A stretch of DNA of 64,000 nt from assembly GCF_007097485.1 (NCBI RefSeq), contig NZ_VKDE01000008.1, positions 60,264 to 124,263 of the forward strand, read 5' to 3'. The notes beneath the pieces are model-generated. The model saw nothing but the letters and a program-made list of their open reading frames with translations, made no database searches and was not told the origin of the DNA. The DNA comes from Carboxylicivirga sp. M1479 (lineage in GTDB: Bacteria; Bacteroidota; Bacteroidia; Bacteroidales; Marinilabiliaceae). Made by a program: the position numbers and the translations under genes. Shown in pieces: positions 16,480 to 25,526 of this stretch (its first letter is position 1; the number at the start of each line of letters is the position of its first letter).

Positions 16480-18849
16480 ATGTCAAAAACATGCTACCAT
16501 TGCGGAAGCCCCTCACAATCGTGGGTACGTCACGACGATAAAGATTTTTGTTGCGATGGCTGCGTTATGGTATACGATATACTCAAAGACAATGATATGG
16601 GAGCCTACTACGATATTGAAAAGGCACCCGGCATCCGCAATAAAAAAGCGCCAATTGACTATTACGATTACCTTGATCAGGAAGATATTAAGCGTTCAGT
16701 ACTTGATTTTCACGATGGTAACATTAGTCGAATAAAGTTATACGTGCCTGCTATTCACTGTAGTTCGTGTATTTGGTTGATTGAGAACATGCACCGTTTG
16801 CACAAAGGAGTGATATCATCAACCGTTAATTTTAATCGACGAGAGGCCGCTATTACTTTTAATGAAGATGAGCTTAAGCTGAGTGAATTGATGGGCTTGC
16901 TGGCATCGATCAATTATAAACCGCATATTAAAACGGAGGAACAGAAGAAAACAGCTAAACGTAGTAAACGACTTCTGGTAAAACTTGGGGTAGCAGGGTT
17001 TTTATTTGGTAACGTCATGTTGTTAAGTTTCCCTGATTACTTATCTGATGATATTGCCCTTAATCCTGAAATAATTGCCTGGTTTAAATGGATTAGTGTT
17101 TTACTATCTATCCCGGCGATGTTTTTTTCGGGTAATGAATATTTTATCACGGCATGGAAGAATATTAAACGTGGCATTGTTTCCATTGATATGCCCATTG
17201 CCCTGGGTATAATAGCCATATTTGTTCGAAGTTTGTTTGAAATAGCCACTGATAATGGTTCGGGTTATTTAGATTCACTTACTGGCTTGGTTTTCTTCTT
17301 ATTAATAGGGAAATGGTATCAGGCAAAAACCTATGAAGCGCTAAGCTTTGATAATGATTATAGTTCTTATTTTCCATTGGGTATTACACGTATAGCCAAT
17401 AACAAAGAAGAAATTGTACCCATTAGCGAGTTGCAAACAGGTGATAAAATTCAAGTGCGTAATGGTGAAATTATACCTGCCGATGCCAAGCTGTTATCAC
17501 TGGGTGCCTCCATCGATTATAGCTTTATTACGGGTGAGTCGGTACCCGTTCGTAAAGAAAAAGAAGAACTGATTTATGCAGGTGGGCGCGTGATTGGCAA
17601 TGCTCTGCTGCTGGAAGTGGAGAAAAAAGCAGAAACAGGTTACTTGGCTGAACTGTGGAAAGAGCGCAGTGATGCTGAGGAGCAAGAATCCATGATATCG
17701 AATACCTTAAATGTGGTAAGTAAATATTTTACCATTGCTATTATTCTAATAAGTACCCTGACTGGTATTTATTGGAGTTTGTACGACAGCAGCAAAGCAG
17801 TGATGGCTTTCACATCGGTATTAATAATTGCGTGCCCATGTGCCTTGGCGCTCTCGGTGCCTTTTGCTTTTGGTCATGCAGGTCGTATACTCGGTAAAAA
17901 CCATTTTTATTTGAAGCTAACAGCCATTATTGAAAAGTTGACCAAAGTGGATGCTGTGGTTTTTGATAAAACAGGTACATTGACGGATCCTGATCACTTT
18001 GAAGTACAGTTTGAGGGAGCTGAACTCGATCAATATACCCAATCTATTGTTAAATCTTTGGCCTACCAATCACGCCATCCTTTAAGCAGAGCCTTAGTTA
18101 AGCATCTCGAAAAAGTGGGTACTTTTGATGTATTGGATTTTAAAGAGGTAGAGGGAGCCGGAGTAGAAGCCATGGTTATGAATCAATACATTCAAATGGG
18201 TTCGGCGCAATTTGTTGGAGCAAGGAGTGATGCAAAAAATCAATCGGCACAGGTTTACATTAAATTGGATGATAAGGTGCTTGGCTTTTATACCATTAAA
18301 AACTATTACCGCCCCAATTGGCAAAGTATGGTTAAAACGGTTCAGGAATTTACTGAAGTACATATATTATCAGGAGATAACGATGCCGAGCAAGGGGTAT
18401 TAAACGAAATTGTGAATCATAAGGATAGGATTCATTTTTACCAAACGCCAAAGGATAAACAGTCCTACGTTTCGCAGCTAAAGAAACAAGGGAAAACAGT
18501 TATGATGGTTGGAGATGGCTTAAACGATGTTGGGGCTTTAAAAGAAGCACAAGTGGGAATTGCCGTGGCCGATGATGTTCATCAGTTTTCTCCATCCAGC
18601 GATGCCATTATCAGTGCATCAGAGTTAATGCATCTGCCTAAATTTATACGTTTCTCACGTTCGGCCCTTAAAATTGTTTATGTCGCCATAATAATATCCT
18701 TTTTATATAATGTAGTGGGCTTGTCGTTTGCGGTTTCGGGACGGTTAAGTCCGTTGTTTGCTGCTATTCTTATGCCATTAAGTAGTGTGTCTGTGGTTGT
18801 GTTTACCAGTATTTCAGTCATGTTGAGTGGCAGGCGCAAAGGCCTATGA
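16480..18849 (+). CDS. ccoI: CcoI/FixI-type copper P1B ATPase
   Basis: 789 residues. The N terminus is a cysteine-rich zinc-ribbon-like module typical of Bacteroidota CcoI (CYHCGSP...FCCDGC). A heavy-metal-associated domain follows with the metal site HCSSC at about 96-100. The P-type core has eight predicted membrane segments, ITGESVPV (actuator), ACPCALAL (CPC metal site in the membrane), DKTGTLTD (phosphorylated Asp) and GDGLNDVGALKEA (hinge). CcoI exports or delivers copper needed to build the heme-copper centre of cbb3 oxidase. The gene immediately precedes ccoS and the structural genes, all on the same strand. Confidence 0.92.
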   Translation: MSKTCYHCGSPSQSWVRHDDKDFCCDGCVMVYDILKDNDMGAYYDIEKAPGIRNKKAPIDYYDYLDQEDIKRSVLDFHDGNISRIKLYVPAIHCSSCIWLIENMHRLHKGVISSTVNFNRREAAITFNEDELKLSELMGLLASINYKPHIKTEEQKKTAKRSKRLLVKLGVAGFLFGNVMLLSFPDYLSDDIALNPEIIAWFKWISVLLSIPAMFFSGNEYFITAWKNIKRGIVSIDMPIALGIIAIFVRSLFEIATDNGSGYLDSLTGLVFFLLIGKWYQAKTYEALSFDNDYSSYFPLGITRIANNKEEIVPISELQTGDKIQVRNGEIIPADAKLLSLGASIDYSFITGESVPVRKEKEELIYAGGRVIGNALLLEVEKKAETGYLAELWKERSDAEEQESMISNTLNVVSKYFTIAIILISTLTGIYWSLYDSSKAVMAFTSVLIIACPCALALSVPFAFGHAGRILGKNHFYLKLTAIIEKLTKVDAVVFDKTGTLTDPDHFEVQFEGAELDQYTQSIVKSLAYQSRHPLSRALVKHLEKVGTFDVLDFKEVEGAGVEAMVMNQYIQMGSAQFVGARSDAKNQSAQVYIKLDDKVLGFYTIKNYYRPNWQSMVKTVQEFTEVHILSGDNDAEQGVLNEIVNHKDRIHFYQTPKDKQSYVSQLKKQGKTVMMVGDGLNDVGALKEAQVGIAVADDVHQFSPSSDAIISASELMHLPKFIRFSRSALKIVYVAIIISFLYNVVGLSFAVSGRLSPLFAAILMPLSSVSVVVFTSISVMLSGRRKGL

Positions 18850-19025
18850 TGTTTGCAATGCGTAACTTTTTGTTTAAAATCACTCTTGATAATGAATAGG
18901 ATAGCACTGAATAGGGAAAAAAACTAAAAAATGTTAAACAATCATATTGTACTGATTGTCATTAAAGGCGAAAACTTGGCAAGTGAAATATAAATAATAA
19001 GACCTTAAAATCTTAATATATTTTC

Positions 19026-19033
19026 TATTTTTG
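19026..19033 (+). promoter_or_regulatory. Candidate Bacteroidota -7 box for ccoS-ccoNO
   Basis: TATTTTTG fits the TAnnTTTG -7 consensus and lies 27 bp before the ccoS ATG in the 210-bp gap after ccoI. No convincing -33 TTTG partner was found, and no perfect FNR-type TTGAT-N4-ATCAA site. Confidence 0.35.
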
Positions 19034-19059
19034 CCATGTTTCAAATTATTTGAAAGAGG

Positions 19060-19266
19060 ATGGAGATAATTATTGTACTTGTAGTAGCCAGTTTATGTGT
19101 AGCATTAGTGTTTTTAGGCCTTTTTATATGGGCTGTAAAAACTGGTCAATACGACGATGATTATTCGCCCTCGGTACGCATTTTATTTGATCAGCAAGAA
19201 GAGAAAAGAAAAAGTAATAATAAAATCCAAAATCTCAGTAAAACAGGTAAGCAAGCAAAGGCTTAG
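19060..19266 (+). CDS. ccoS: CcoS, cbb3 oxidase assembly protein
   Basis: 68 residues. It has one N-terminal membrane helix (IIIVLVVASLCVALVFLGLFIWAV) followed by KTGQYDDDYSPSVRILFD. The GQYDD motif after the helix is the hallmark of CcoS/FixS. The protein is needed to insert cofactors (heme b, copper) into CcoN. Its place between ccoI and ccoNO supports the call. Confidence 0.92.
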   Translation: MEIIIVLVVASLCVALVFLGLFIWAVKTGQYDDDYSPSVRILFDQQEEKRKSNNKIQNLSKTGKQAKA

Positions 19267-19302
19267 TACTTGTTTTGTTGAATATTGAAAAATGTTGAAC
19301 AC

Positions 19303-21456
19303 ATGAAGCAAGAGACGTTTTATTACGACAATAAAATTGTCAAATATTTTATGTATGCCACCATTATTTGGGGATTGGTAGGTATGGCAGCCGGTGTTTT
19401 AGCGGCTTTGCAAATGGCTATGCCAATCTTTAATTTTGATCTGGAATACACAACTTTTGGTAGGGTTAGACCTATTCACACCAACGCGGCCATTTTCGCA
19501 TTTGTCGGAAATGGTATTTTTATGGGTGTTTATTACTCCATGCAGCGCCTGCTTAAAACACGCATGTTTAGCGATATACTAAGTTATGTGCATTTTTGGG
19601 GATGGCAGCTTATAATTGTGCTGGCAGCACTTACTTTGGCACTTGGTTTTACAACCGGTAAGGAGTATGCTGAGTTAGAATGGCCTATTGATATTATGAT
19701 AGCTGTTGTATGGCTCATTTTTGGTTGGAACATGTTTGGAACCATTGTAAAGCGCCGTGTAAAGCACCTATATGTAGCCATTTGGTTCTATCTGGCAACT
19801 TTTATTACTGTTACTGTTCTGCATGTGGTTAACTCTGTTGAGTTACCTGTTTCCTTATGGAAAAGTTACTCTTGGTATGCTGGTGTTCAGGACGCTTTGG
19901 TACAATGGTGGTATGGGCACAATGCAGTTGCATTTTTCTTAACAACACCTTATTTGGGACTGATGTATTACTTCATCCCTAAGGCATCCAATCGTCCTGT
20001 TTATTCTTATCGCTTATCGATCGTGCACTTTTGGTCTTTCTTGTTTATATACATTTGGGCCGGACCGCACCATTTATTATACACTGCTTTACCCGACTGG
20101 GCTCAGTCATTGGGTACTGTTTTCTCAATTATGTTGCTAGCACCATCGTGGGGTGGTATGCTTAACGGCTTACTTACATTACGTGGTGCATGGGATAAGG
20201 TAAGAGAGAGTGCAACACTTAAGTTTTTGGTAGTAGCCGTTACGTCTTATGGTATGGCAACTTTCGAAGGGCCTTTGTTGTCGTTGAAAGAAGTAAATGC
20301 CATTAGTCACTTTACAGACTGGACAGTAGCACACGTGCACATTGGTACTTTAGGCTGGAATGGTTTTATGACCTTTGGTGTACTATATTGGTTAGTACCA
20401 CAGGTATTTAAAACTAAATTGTATTCTGAGAAATTAGCCAATGCTCACTTCTGGATTGGTACTTTGGGTATATTGTTTTATGCCATTCCGATGTATTGGG
20501 CTGGTTTTACCCAAAGCCTTATGTGGAAAGAGTTTACCGAAGAAGGTTTGTTGGCATATCCAAACTTCTTAGAAACGGTAACGCAAATACGTCCAATGTA
20601 TTACATGCGTGCTTTTGGTGGGGTTATTTACTTATTGGGTGCAGTATTAATGACCATTAACCTGTTTAAAACAGCGGCAAAGGGTAAGGTGGCAGCCAAT
20701 GAGGAAGCTAGTGCAGTAATTGAAGATATTACCAAGGGTAAAAAAGGAGAGAAGTTACATGGCTGGTTAGAGCGTAAGCCTGTTCAGTTCATGGTGCTAT
20801 CCCTAGTTACTGTTTTGGTAGGAACATTTATAGAGTTGATTCCAACATTCTTAATTAAGTCTAATGTGCCAACCATATCAACTGTACAGCCATATACGCC
20901 GCTTGAATTAGAAGGGCGCGATATATATCTGCGTGAGGGTTGTTACAATTGTCACTCACAGATGGTTCGTCCATTCCGTTCTGAAACTGAGCGTTATGGT
21001 GAATACTCTAAGGCAGGTGAGTTTGTTTATGACCATCCATTCCAATGGGGTTCTAAACGTACTGGTCCTGATTTAGCCCGTGAAGGTGTGATGACTGGTA
21101 AAATTTACAAACCAGATGCATGGCATTATAGCCACATGTTGGATCCGCAAAAGCTAAATGAGAATTCAATTATGCCTAAATATCCATGGTTAATTAGTGA
21201 TGATTTGGATATTTCTGATTTGCCTGCTAAAATAAGGGCCATGCAAACGCTTGGTGTACCTTATCCTGAAGGCTATGATGAATTGGCGATTGATGATTAC
21301 AATAAGCAAGCTGATAAGATTGTAACAGGCCTTAAAGCGGCAGGAATTGAAACGGCTCGTGAAAAAGAGATTATTGCATTAATTGCTTATCTGCAACGCC
21401 TGGGTACCGATATTTATAAGGTAGCACCTGAGGTAAATGCCATAGTTAACGAATAG
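19303..21456 (+). CDS. ccoNO: Fused CcoN-CcoO cbb3 oxidase subunits I and II
   Basis: 717 residues from the ATG at 19303 (a TTG at 19285 is in frame but less likely). Residues 1 to about 470 are CcoN, with twelve or so membrane helices. Likely heme and CuB ligands are in RPIHTNAAIFAF, WWYGHNAVAFF, AGPHHLLYTALPDWAQSLG and HVHIGTLGWNGF. The rest is CcoO: a membrane anchor (FMVLSLVTVLVGTFIELIP), EGRDIYLREGCYNCHSQMVR with the CxxCH heme c site, and TGPDLAREG. The fusion of the two subunits into one chain is common in Bacteroidota. It catalyses oxygen reduction with high affinity and proton pumping in the inner membrane. Confidence 0.95.
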   Translation: MKQETFYYDNKIVKYFMYATIIWGLVGMAAGVLAALQMAMPIFNFDLEYTTFGRVRPIHTNAAIFAFVGNGIFMGVYYSMQRLLKTRMFSDILSYVHFWGWQLIIVLAALTLALGFTTGKEYAELEWPIDIMIAVVWLIFGWNMFGTIVKRRVKHLYVAIWFYLATFITVTVLHVVNSVELPVSLWKSYSWYAGVQDALVQWWYGHNAVAFFLTTPYLGLMYYFIPKASNRPVYSYRLSIVHFWSFLFIYIWAGPHHLLYTALPDWAQSLGTVFSIMLLAPSWGGMLNGLLTLRGAWDKVRESATLKFLVVAVTSYGMATFEGPLLSLKEVNAISHFTDWTVAHVHIGTLGWNGFMTFGVLYWLVPQVFKTKLYSEKLANAHFWIGTLGILFYAIPMYWAGFTQSLMWKEFTEEGLLAYPNFLETVTQIRPMYYMRAFGGVIYLLGAVLMTINLFKTAAKGKVAANEEASAVIEDITKGKKGEKLHGWLERKPVQFMVLSLVTVLVGTFIELIPTFLIKSNVPTISTVQPYTPLELEGRDIYLREGCYNCHSQMVRPFRSETERYGEYSKAGEFVYDHPFQWGSKRTGPDLAREGVMTGKIYKPDAWHYSHMLDPQKLNENSIMPKYPWLISDDLDISDLPAKIRAMQTLGVPYPEGYDELAIDDYNKQADKIVTGLKAAGIETAREKEIIALIAYLQRLGTDIYKVAPEVNAIVNE

Positions 21457-21464
21457 AGAAGATT

Positions 21465-21659
21465 ATGAAACTTGTAAGACATTATTTAGAATCGATATCG
21501 GGCGTGGAAATTTATCCGATTATTTCGTTCATCATCTTTTTCACATTCTTTTTAGTGGTGACCTACATGGTTATCCGCATGAAAAAAGAGTACATTGATG
21601 AGGTAGCGAACTATGCCACAGATAGGGCCGACGAAACGCCATCATCTAATCATTCATAA
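21465..21659 (+). CDS. ccoQ: CcoQ-like small subunit
   Basis: 64 residues with one membrane helix (ISFIIFFTFFLVVTYMVIRM) followed by a charged tail KKEYIDEVANYATD. Position (8 bp after ccoNO, just before ccoP), size and topology match the CcoQ/FixQ stability subunit. Sequence alone is weakly diagnostic. Confidence 0.8.
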   Translation: MKLVRHYLESISGVEIYPIISFIIFFTFFLVVTYMVIRMKKEYIDEVANYATDRADETPSSNHS

Positions 21660-21717
21660 AAATTATTGAGGCACATAAGTTGGCTTGTGTGCTTCATTAA
21701 AATATTACTTCACATCT

Positions 21718-22338
21718 ATGGAAGAGCATAAAAAACAACAGGAATTACCTGAAATAGACCCGTTAACAAATGATAATTTTGTGCCAGAACATGAGTTTGA
21801 TGGGATACGTGAATTAGCAAATAACCCACCTTGGTGGTTAACATTTATCTTTATTTTCTCCATGTTCTTTGCATACGTTTATTTGGCGAAATACCATTTT
21901 TACGGAGATGGCGATTTGCAAATTGCGGAGTACGAAAATGAGCTATTGGCAGCCAATCCTGAGGAAGAAGAAGAGGCTGCAGGAATTAGCATTGAAATGG
22001 AGGATATTGATTTTTCGGTTCCTTTGGCCGATGCTGCTGGCTTGGATAAAGGAGCTAAGGTGTTTAAAACCAATTGTGCTGTTTGTCACTTAGCAGAAGG
22101 ACAGGGATTGGTTGGACCTAACTTAACCGATGAATACTGGATACATGGTGGTAGCTTTGAGGATATTACGCGCATTATTAATAATGGTGTGGTTGAAAAG
22201 GGGATGATTGCCTGGAAAGGTCAATTATCGAAAAAACAAATTCATCAAGTGGCTAGTTACATTACCACTTTGGTGGGAACCAACCCTCCTAATCCGAAAG
22301 CTCCAGAGGGAGAAAAATATGTGCCTGATGCAGAGTGA
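21718..22338 (+). CDS. ccoP: CcoP, cbb3 oxidase subunit III with a single heme c
   Basis: 206 residues from the ATG at 21718; an in-frame TTG 33 bases earlier is unlikely. An N-terminal cytosolic stretch is followed by the FixP-type NNPPWWLTFIFIFSMFFAYVYL membrane helix. One cytochrome c domain then follows (GAKVFKTNCAVCHLAEGQGLVGPNLTD with CxxCH and the distal Met region KGMIAWKGQLS). Classical proteobacterial CcoP carries two heme c domains; this one has a single CxxCH, so the electron path into the enzyme is shorter. Confidence 0.9.
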   Translation: MEEHKKQQELPEIDPLTNDNFVPEHEFDGIRELANNPPWWLTFIFIFSMFFAYVYLAKYHFYGDGDLQIAEYENELLAANPEEEEEAAGISIEMEDIDFSVPLADAAGLDKGAKVFKTNCAVCHLAEGQGLVGPNLTDEYWIHGGSFEDITRIINNGVVEKGMIAWKGQLSKKQIHQVASYITTLVGTNPPNPKAPEGEKYVPDAE

Positions 22339-22397
22339 TTATTAAACCAGTATAGGTTAAATTAATAATCGTACTTCGGTATTTGATTGTATATTAT

Positions 22398-22430
22398 AAA
22401 GCTAGCATCATAAAAAATGTTAGCTTTATT
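22398..22430 (+). terminator. Terminator after ccoP
   Basis: AAAGCTAGCAT pairs with ATGTTAGCTTT (one G-T pair) around an eight-base loop, followed by ATTTGTTT. It lies 60 bp past ccoP and 90 bp before ccoG, so it may partly uncouple the structural genes from the accessory genes. Confidence 0.55.
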
Positions 22431-22516
22431 TGTTTAAAGTTCGAAACAAGAATTTATTAAAAAACGATTGATCTGCATTAAAAGTCATTTGTTTTAAAAT
22501 CTACAAATCCAGATAG

Positions 22517-23914
22517 ATGAATAATGAACACAACGATTCTTTTCGTGACCGCATAGTTACTATGAACGAAGAAGGTAGGCGTAACTGGGTGTATGCCAAT
22601 CAGCCTAAAGGAAAGTTCTATACCATCCGTTCTATTGTCGCTTATGTTCTTCTTGCTTTTTTATTTGTTGCACCACACATTAAAGTAGCCAGTGGTGAGC
22701 CTTTGCTACTGTTTAATATTATACAGCGCAAGTTTGTGTTATTTGGAGTGGTTTTTTGGCCACAGGATTTTCATTTGTTTGTTATCGGCTTAATTACAAT
22801 TATTATTTCCATTGTTACTTTTACAGTGGTGTATGGTCGTATTTGGTGCGGTTGGGCTTGCCCTCAAACCATTTTTATGGAAATGGTATTTCGAAGAATT
22901 GAATATTGGATTGAGGGGAGTGGTGATCAGCAACGGATAAGAGCAAAAGGAGAGGATACTTTTGATAAAGTTTGGCGCATGCTGCTTAAGCACTTTTTGT
23001 TTATAGCGATATCATGGGCAATAACACATACCATGCTGGCTTATATTGTGGGTTCAGATAAAGTAATGGAATACATCGTAGGAACGCCCTCAGATAATAT
23101 TAGTGTTTTTATGGCTATCATGATTTTTACCGGAGCTTTTTATTTTGTATTCGCTTATTTTCGTGAGCAGGTGTGTTCTTTGGTTTGTCCTTATGGACGT
23201 TTACAAGGGGCTTTGCTTGATAATAATACCTTAATGGTAAGTTATGATTTTAAGCGAGGAGAAGGACGAGGGCCAATGCGCAAAGATGAGGATCGATTAT
23301 CAGTCGGTAAAGGTGATTGTGTTAATTGTAATAAGTGTGTAAGTGTATGTCCTACGGGTATTGATATTCGTGATGGTATACAATTAGAATGTATCAACTG
23401 TACTGCCTGTATGGATGCTTGCGACAGTACCATGCGACGCTATCAACTACCCGAAGGTTTAATTCGAATTACCTCTCAAAACAATATATCAAATGGGGCT
23501 AGCTTTCGTTGGACACCACGTATTATTGCCTACACTGCATTAACAACGGCTTTAATTGGTGCTATGGTGGTGTTGTTTACCTTACGTTCAAGCTACGAAA
23601 CAACCATATTGCGTGTGCAAGGTTCCTTATATCAGAAAATTGATGATACAACTTACTCGAACATTTACAATTATAAAATTGTAAATAAAACGGAGTATGA
23701 GGGTAACTTAAGTATACGCTTGGTTGAACCACAAGGCGAAGTAGAATTAGCTGGTAATACCATGTTGGTAAAAAAGCAGGAGAAGATTCAAGGTGTCTTC
23801 TTATTAAAATTACAAAAAGAACAATTATCGGGCTCTAGTACCAAAGTTGTATTGGGAGTATACAATGGTGATGACCTTATTGAAACAATTCATACCACTT
23901 TTGTTGGGCCGTAG
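22517..23914 (+). CDS. ccoG: CcoG/RdxA-type polyferredoxin, cbb3 accessory protein
   Basis: 465 residues. Several membrane helices carry the cysteine motifs of the NapH/CcoG family (YGRIWCGWACPQTIFMEMVFR and REQVCSLVCPYGRLQGAL). A dicluster 4Fe-4S ferredoxin domain follows (DCVNCNKCVSVCPTGID and CINCTACMDACDSTMRR), and the C terminus is an Ig-like FixG domain after a last helix. CcoG is a membrane Cu(II) reductase that helps supply Cu(I) to the oxidase in characterised systems. It lies 33 bp before ccoH. Confidence 0.92.
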   Translation: MNNEHNDSFRDRIVTMNEEGRRNWVYANQPKGKFYTIRSIVAYVLLAFLFVAPHIKVASGEPLLLFNIIQRKFVLFGVVFWPQDFHLFVIGLITIIISIVTFTVVYGRIWCGWACPQTIFMEMVFRRIEYWIEGSGDQQRIRAKGEDTFDKVWRMLLKHFLFIAISWAITHTMLAYIVGSDKVMEYIVGTPSDNISVFMAIMIFTGAFYFVFAYFREQVCSLVCPYGRLQGALLDNNTLMVSYDFKRGEGRGPMRKDEDRLSVGKGDCVNCNKCVSVCPTGIDIRDGIQLECINCTACMDACDSTMRRYQLPEGLIRITSQNNISNGASFRWTPRIIAYTALTTALIGAMVVLFTLRSSYETTILRVQGSLYQKIDDTTYSNIYNYKIVNKTEYEGNLSIRLVEPQGEVELAGNTMLVKKQEKIQGVFLLKLQKEQLSGSSTKVVLGVYNGDDLIETIHTTFVGP

Positions 23915-23947
23915 CTACAGTTTAAATCACAAATAATAATTTTTACT

Positions 23948-24391
23948 ATGAAGTTTAATTGGGGACACGCCATTATATTAGTTATTGTAACGGGCGTTAT
24001 GGGATTTCTTACCTTGGTGTTTTTATCTACCCGTGAGAAAATAGATATGGTTACCGAAGATTATTATCCTAAAGAGCTGCAATATGATGATCAGATTAAG
24101 AAGATTAAAAACTATAATGCTTTAGTAACCAAAGTAAAAATATCATCCAATGGCGAAATAAATATCCATTTTCCAAATGATATAGCCGATGCGAATGGCA
24201 TAACAGGTCTTATTCATTTCTATCGTCCCTCAAACAAGGAGTTAGATGTGGAGCAGGAAATTCAATTAAACGATGATTATGCTATGACGATTCCAAAGAC
24301 TCAGTTTAAAAACGGTAAATATGAGGTGATAATTGAATGGCAAGCCAATAATCAAGCATATTTAACCAAGCAAGATATTTACATAGACTAA
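23948..24391 (+). CDS. ccoH: CcoH/FixH family assembly protein
   Basis: 147 residues: one N-terminal helix (GHAIILVIVTGVMGFLTLVFLS) followed by the family pattern MVTEDYYPKELQYDDQI and a periplasmic beta-sandwich-like domain ending VIIEWQANNQAYLTKQDIYID. FixH/CcoH is an oxidase-stabilising subunit. Position between ccoG and the SafE-like gene is typical of Bacteroidota. Confidence 0.88.
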   Translation: MKFNWGHAIILVIVTGVMGFLTLVFLSTREKIDMVTEDYYPKELQYDDQIKKIKNYNALVTKVKISSNGEINIHFPNDIADANGITGLIHFYRPSNKELDVEQEIQLNDDYAMTIPKTQFKNGKYEVIIEWQANNQAYLTKQDIYID

Positions 24392-24398
24392 TAATAAG

Positions 24399-25100
24399 AT
24401 GCATATTATAGAAGGATTTGTATTTGGTTTTTTAGGGAGTTTGCATTGTGTAGGTATGTGTGGCCCCTTGGCCTTAGCTTTACCTTTGCCAACTAAATCA
24501 GCAACACAAAAGGCAACGGGAGCAGTGCTTTATAATGTTGGTCGTGCCATTACCTATGGTTTGTTGGGGCTAATTTTTGGTTTACTTGGAGCGGGTTTGA
24601 AATTATCGGGGGTGCAACAATGGGTTTCCATTGCTTGTGGTGTGCTTATGATATTATCAGTTATACTTCCTGGTGTCATCAAAATGCCTAAATCAAGTAA
24701 TAAAGTTTCCACATCCATTTATTCTTCGTTGAAGAAAAAAATAGGCGATTCGCTCAATAGAAAGAAATTAAGTAATCTATTTGTTATTGGCATTCTTAAT
24801 GGTTTTTTGCCATGTGGACTGGTTTATGTTGCCATATCAAGAGCTGTTACTTCTATCTCCATAAGCGACAGTGTATTGTTTATGGTGTTTTTTGGTTTGG
24901 GAACCTTGCCATTGATGTTTGCAGTAGCCTACTTTGCTAATATCATTAAAAGTCGTTTTCTGCATCAACTTCGTAAAGCAATTCCTGTTTTTATCATCAT
25001 ACTAGGCCTGTTGTTTATTTTGCGTGGTTTAAATTTGGGTATCCCATATATAAGCCCTGAATTTAAAGCGGAAACACAAGAGGTTAAGTGTTGTCATTGA
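24399..25100 (+). CDS. SafE/UreH-like membrane protein of the cbb3 locus
   Basis: 233 residues with about six membrane helices. It opens with FGFLGSLHCVGMCGPLALAL and repeats the motif later as GILNGFLPCGLVYVAISRAV. These twin motifs define the sulfite-exporter/urease-accessory-H-like group that commonly closes cco clusters in Bacteroidota. The conserved Cys and His in GSLHCVGMCG suggest a role in metal (copper or nickel) handling for oxidase assembly; that is inference. It begins 7 bp after ccoH and is the last gene before a terminator. Confidence 0.85.
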   Translation: MHIIEGFVFGFLGSLHCVGMCGPLALALPLPTKSATQKATGAVLYNVGRAITYGLLGLIFGLLGAGLKLSGVQQWVSIACGVLMILSVILPGVIKMPKSSNKVSTSIYSSLKKKIGDSLNRKKLSNLFVIGILNGFLPCGLVYVAISRAVTSISISDSVLFMVFFGLGTLPLMFAVAYFANIIKSRFLHQLRKAIPVFIIILGLLFILRGLNLGIPYISPEFKAETQEVKCCH

Positions 25101-25125
25101 AAATGATTATAGTATTTGAATAATA

Positions 25126-25159
25126 GAAAGGCTGGCGGTAGTGCTGGTCTTTTTTTTTA
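25126..25159 (+). terminator. Terminator closing the cbb3 locus
   Basis: AAAGGCTGGC pairs with GCTGGTCTTT using G-T wobbles around a short loop, followed by a run of nine T. It lies 26 bp after the SafE-like gene. Confidence 0.75.
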
Positions 25160-25224
25160 TTTAAAATAAGTCTAAAGAGTCTAACTTTTATTTCCAATAT
25201 ATTTTTTCCCTAGTTCAATTACAT

Positions 25225-25232
25225 TACTTTTG
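25225..25232 (+). promoter_or_regulatory. Candidate -7 box for the cobalamin operon
   Basis: TACTTTTG matches TAnnTTTG exactly and sits just upstream of the riboswitch aptamer, so a transcript starting about 7 bases later would include the complete aptamer. Confidence 0.5.
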
Positions 25233-25239
25233 CACTCGA

Positions 25240-25425
25240 TTTGGTTCACACAGCATCTATCGGTGCTAAGTGATAATAGGGAATGCCGTGAGAATCGGCA
25301 ACAGTATCCGCTGCTGTAAGTCCTATCTGGGTAAAACCAGAATTACTATAATCATCAAAGCCACTGTTCTGGGGAACGGGAAGGCGATTATAGTGGGATA
25401 AGTCAGAAGACCTGCCAAAGATTAT
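25240..25425 (+). ncRNA. Cobalamin riboswitch
   Basis: The leader before the BtuB-type gene contains the main conserved parts of the cobalamin aptamer in order. GGTGCTAAG is followed by AATAGGGAATGCCGTGAGAA. Then come ATCGGCAACAGTATCCGCTGCTGTAAG (quoted here only as landmarks CGGCAACAG and CGCTGCTGTAAG) and GCCACTGTTCTGGGGAACGGGAAGGC. It ends with the B12 box AGTCAGAAGACCTGCC at 25401-25416. About 100 bases separate it from the start codon. No classical terminator is obvious there, so control may act on translation. It is expected to repress the receptor and lipoprotein genes when adenosylcobalamin or a related form is plentiful. Confidence 0.95.
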
Positions 25426-25526
25426 TCAATTGTTCGTGTCATTCGGAATAAATGCATGGCGATTAATACGTAAAAGTATTCAAAGCCCCGTTTTGTCAGA
25501 ACAGTTTAATTAACTCAATTTATAGA

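Noticed and set aside
18850..19059. FNR/CRP-type site upstream of the oxidase genes
   Set aside because: Only partial half-sites (TTGAT near 18886, TGATTGTCATTA near 18953) are present; none is a convincing dyad.
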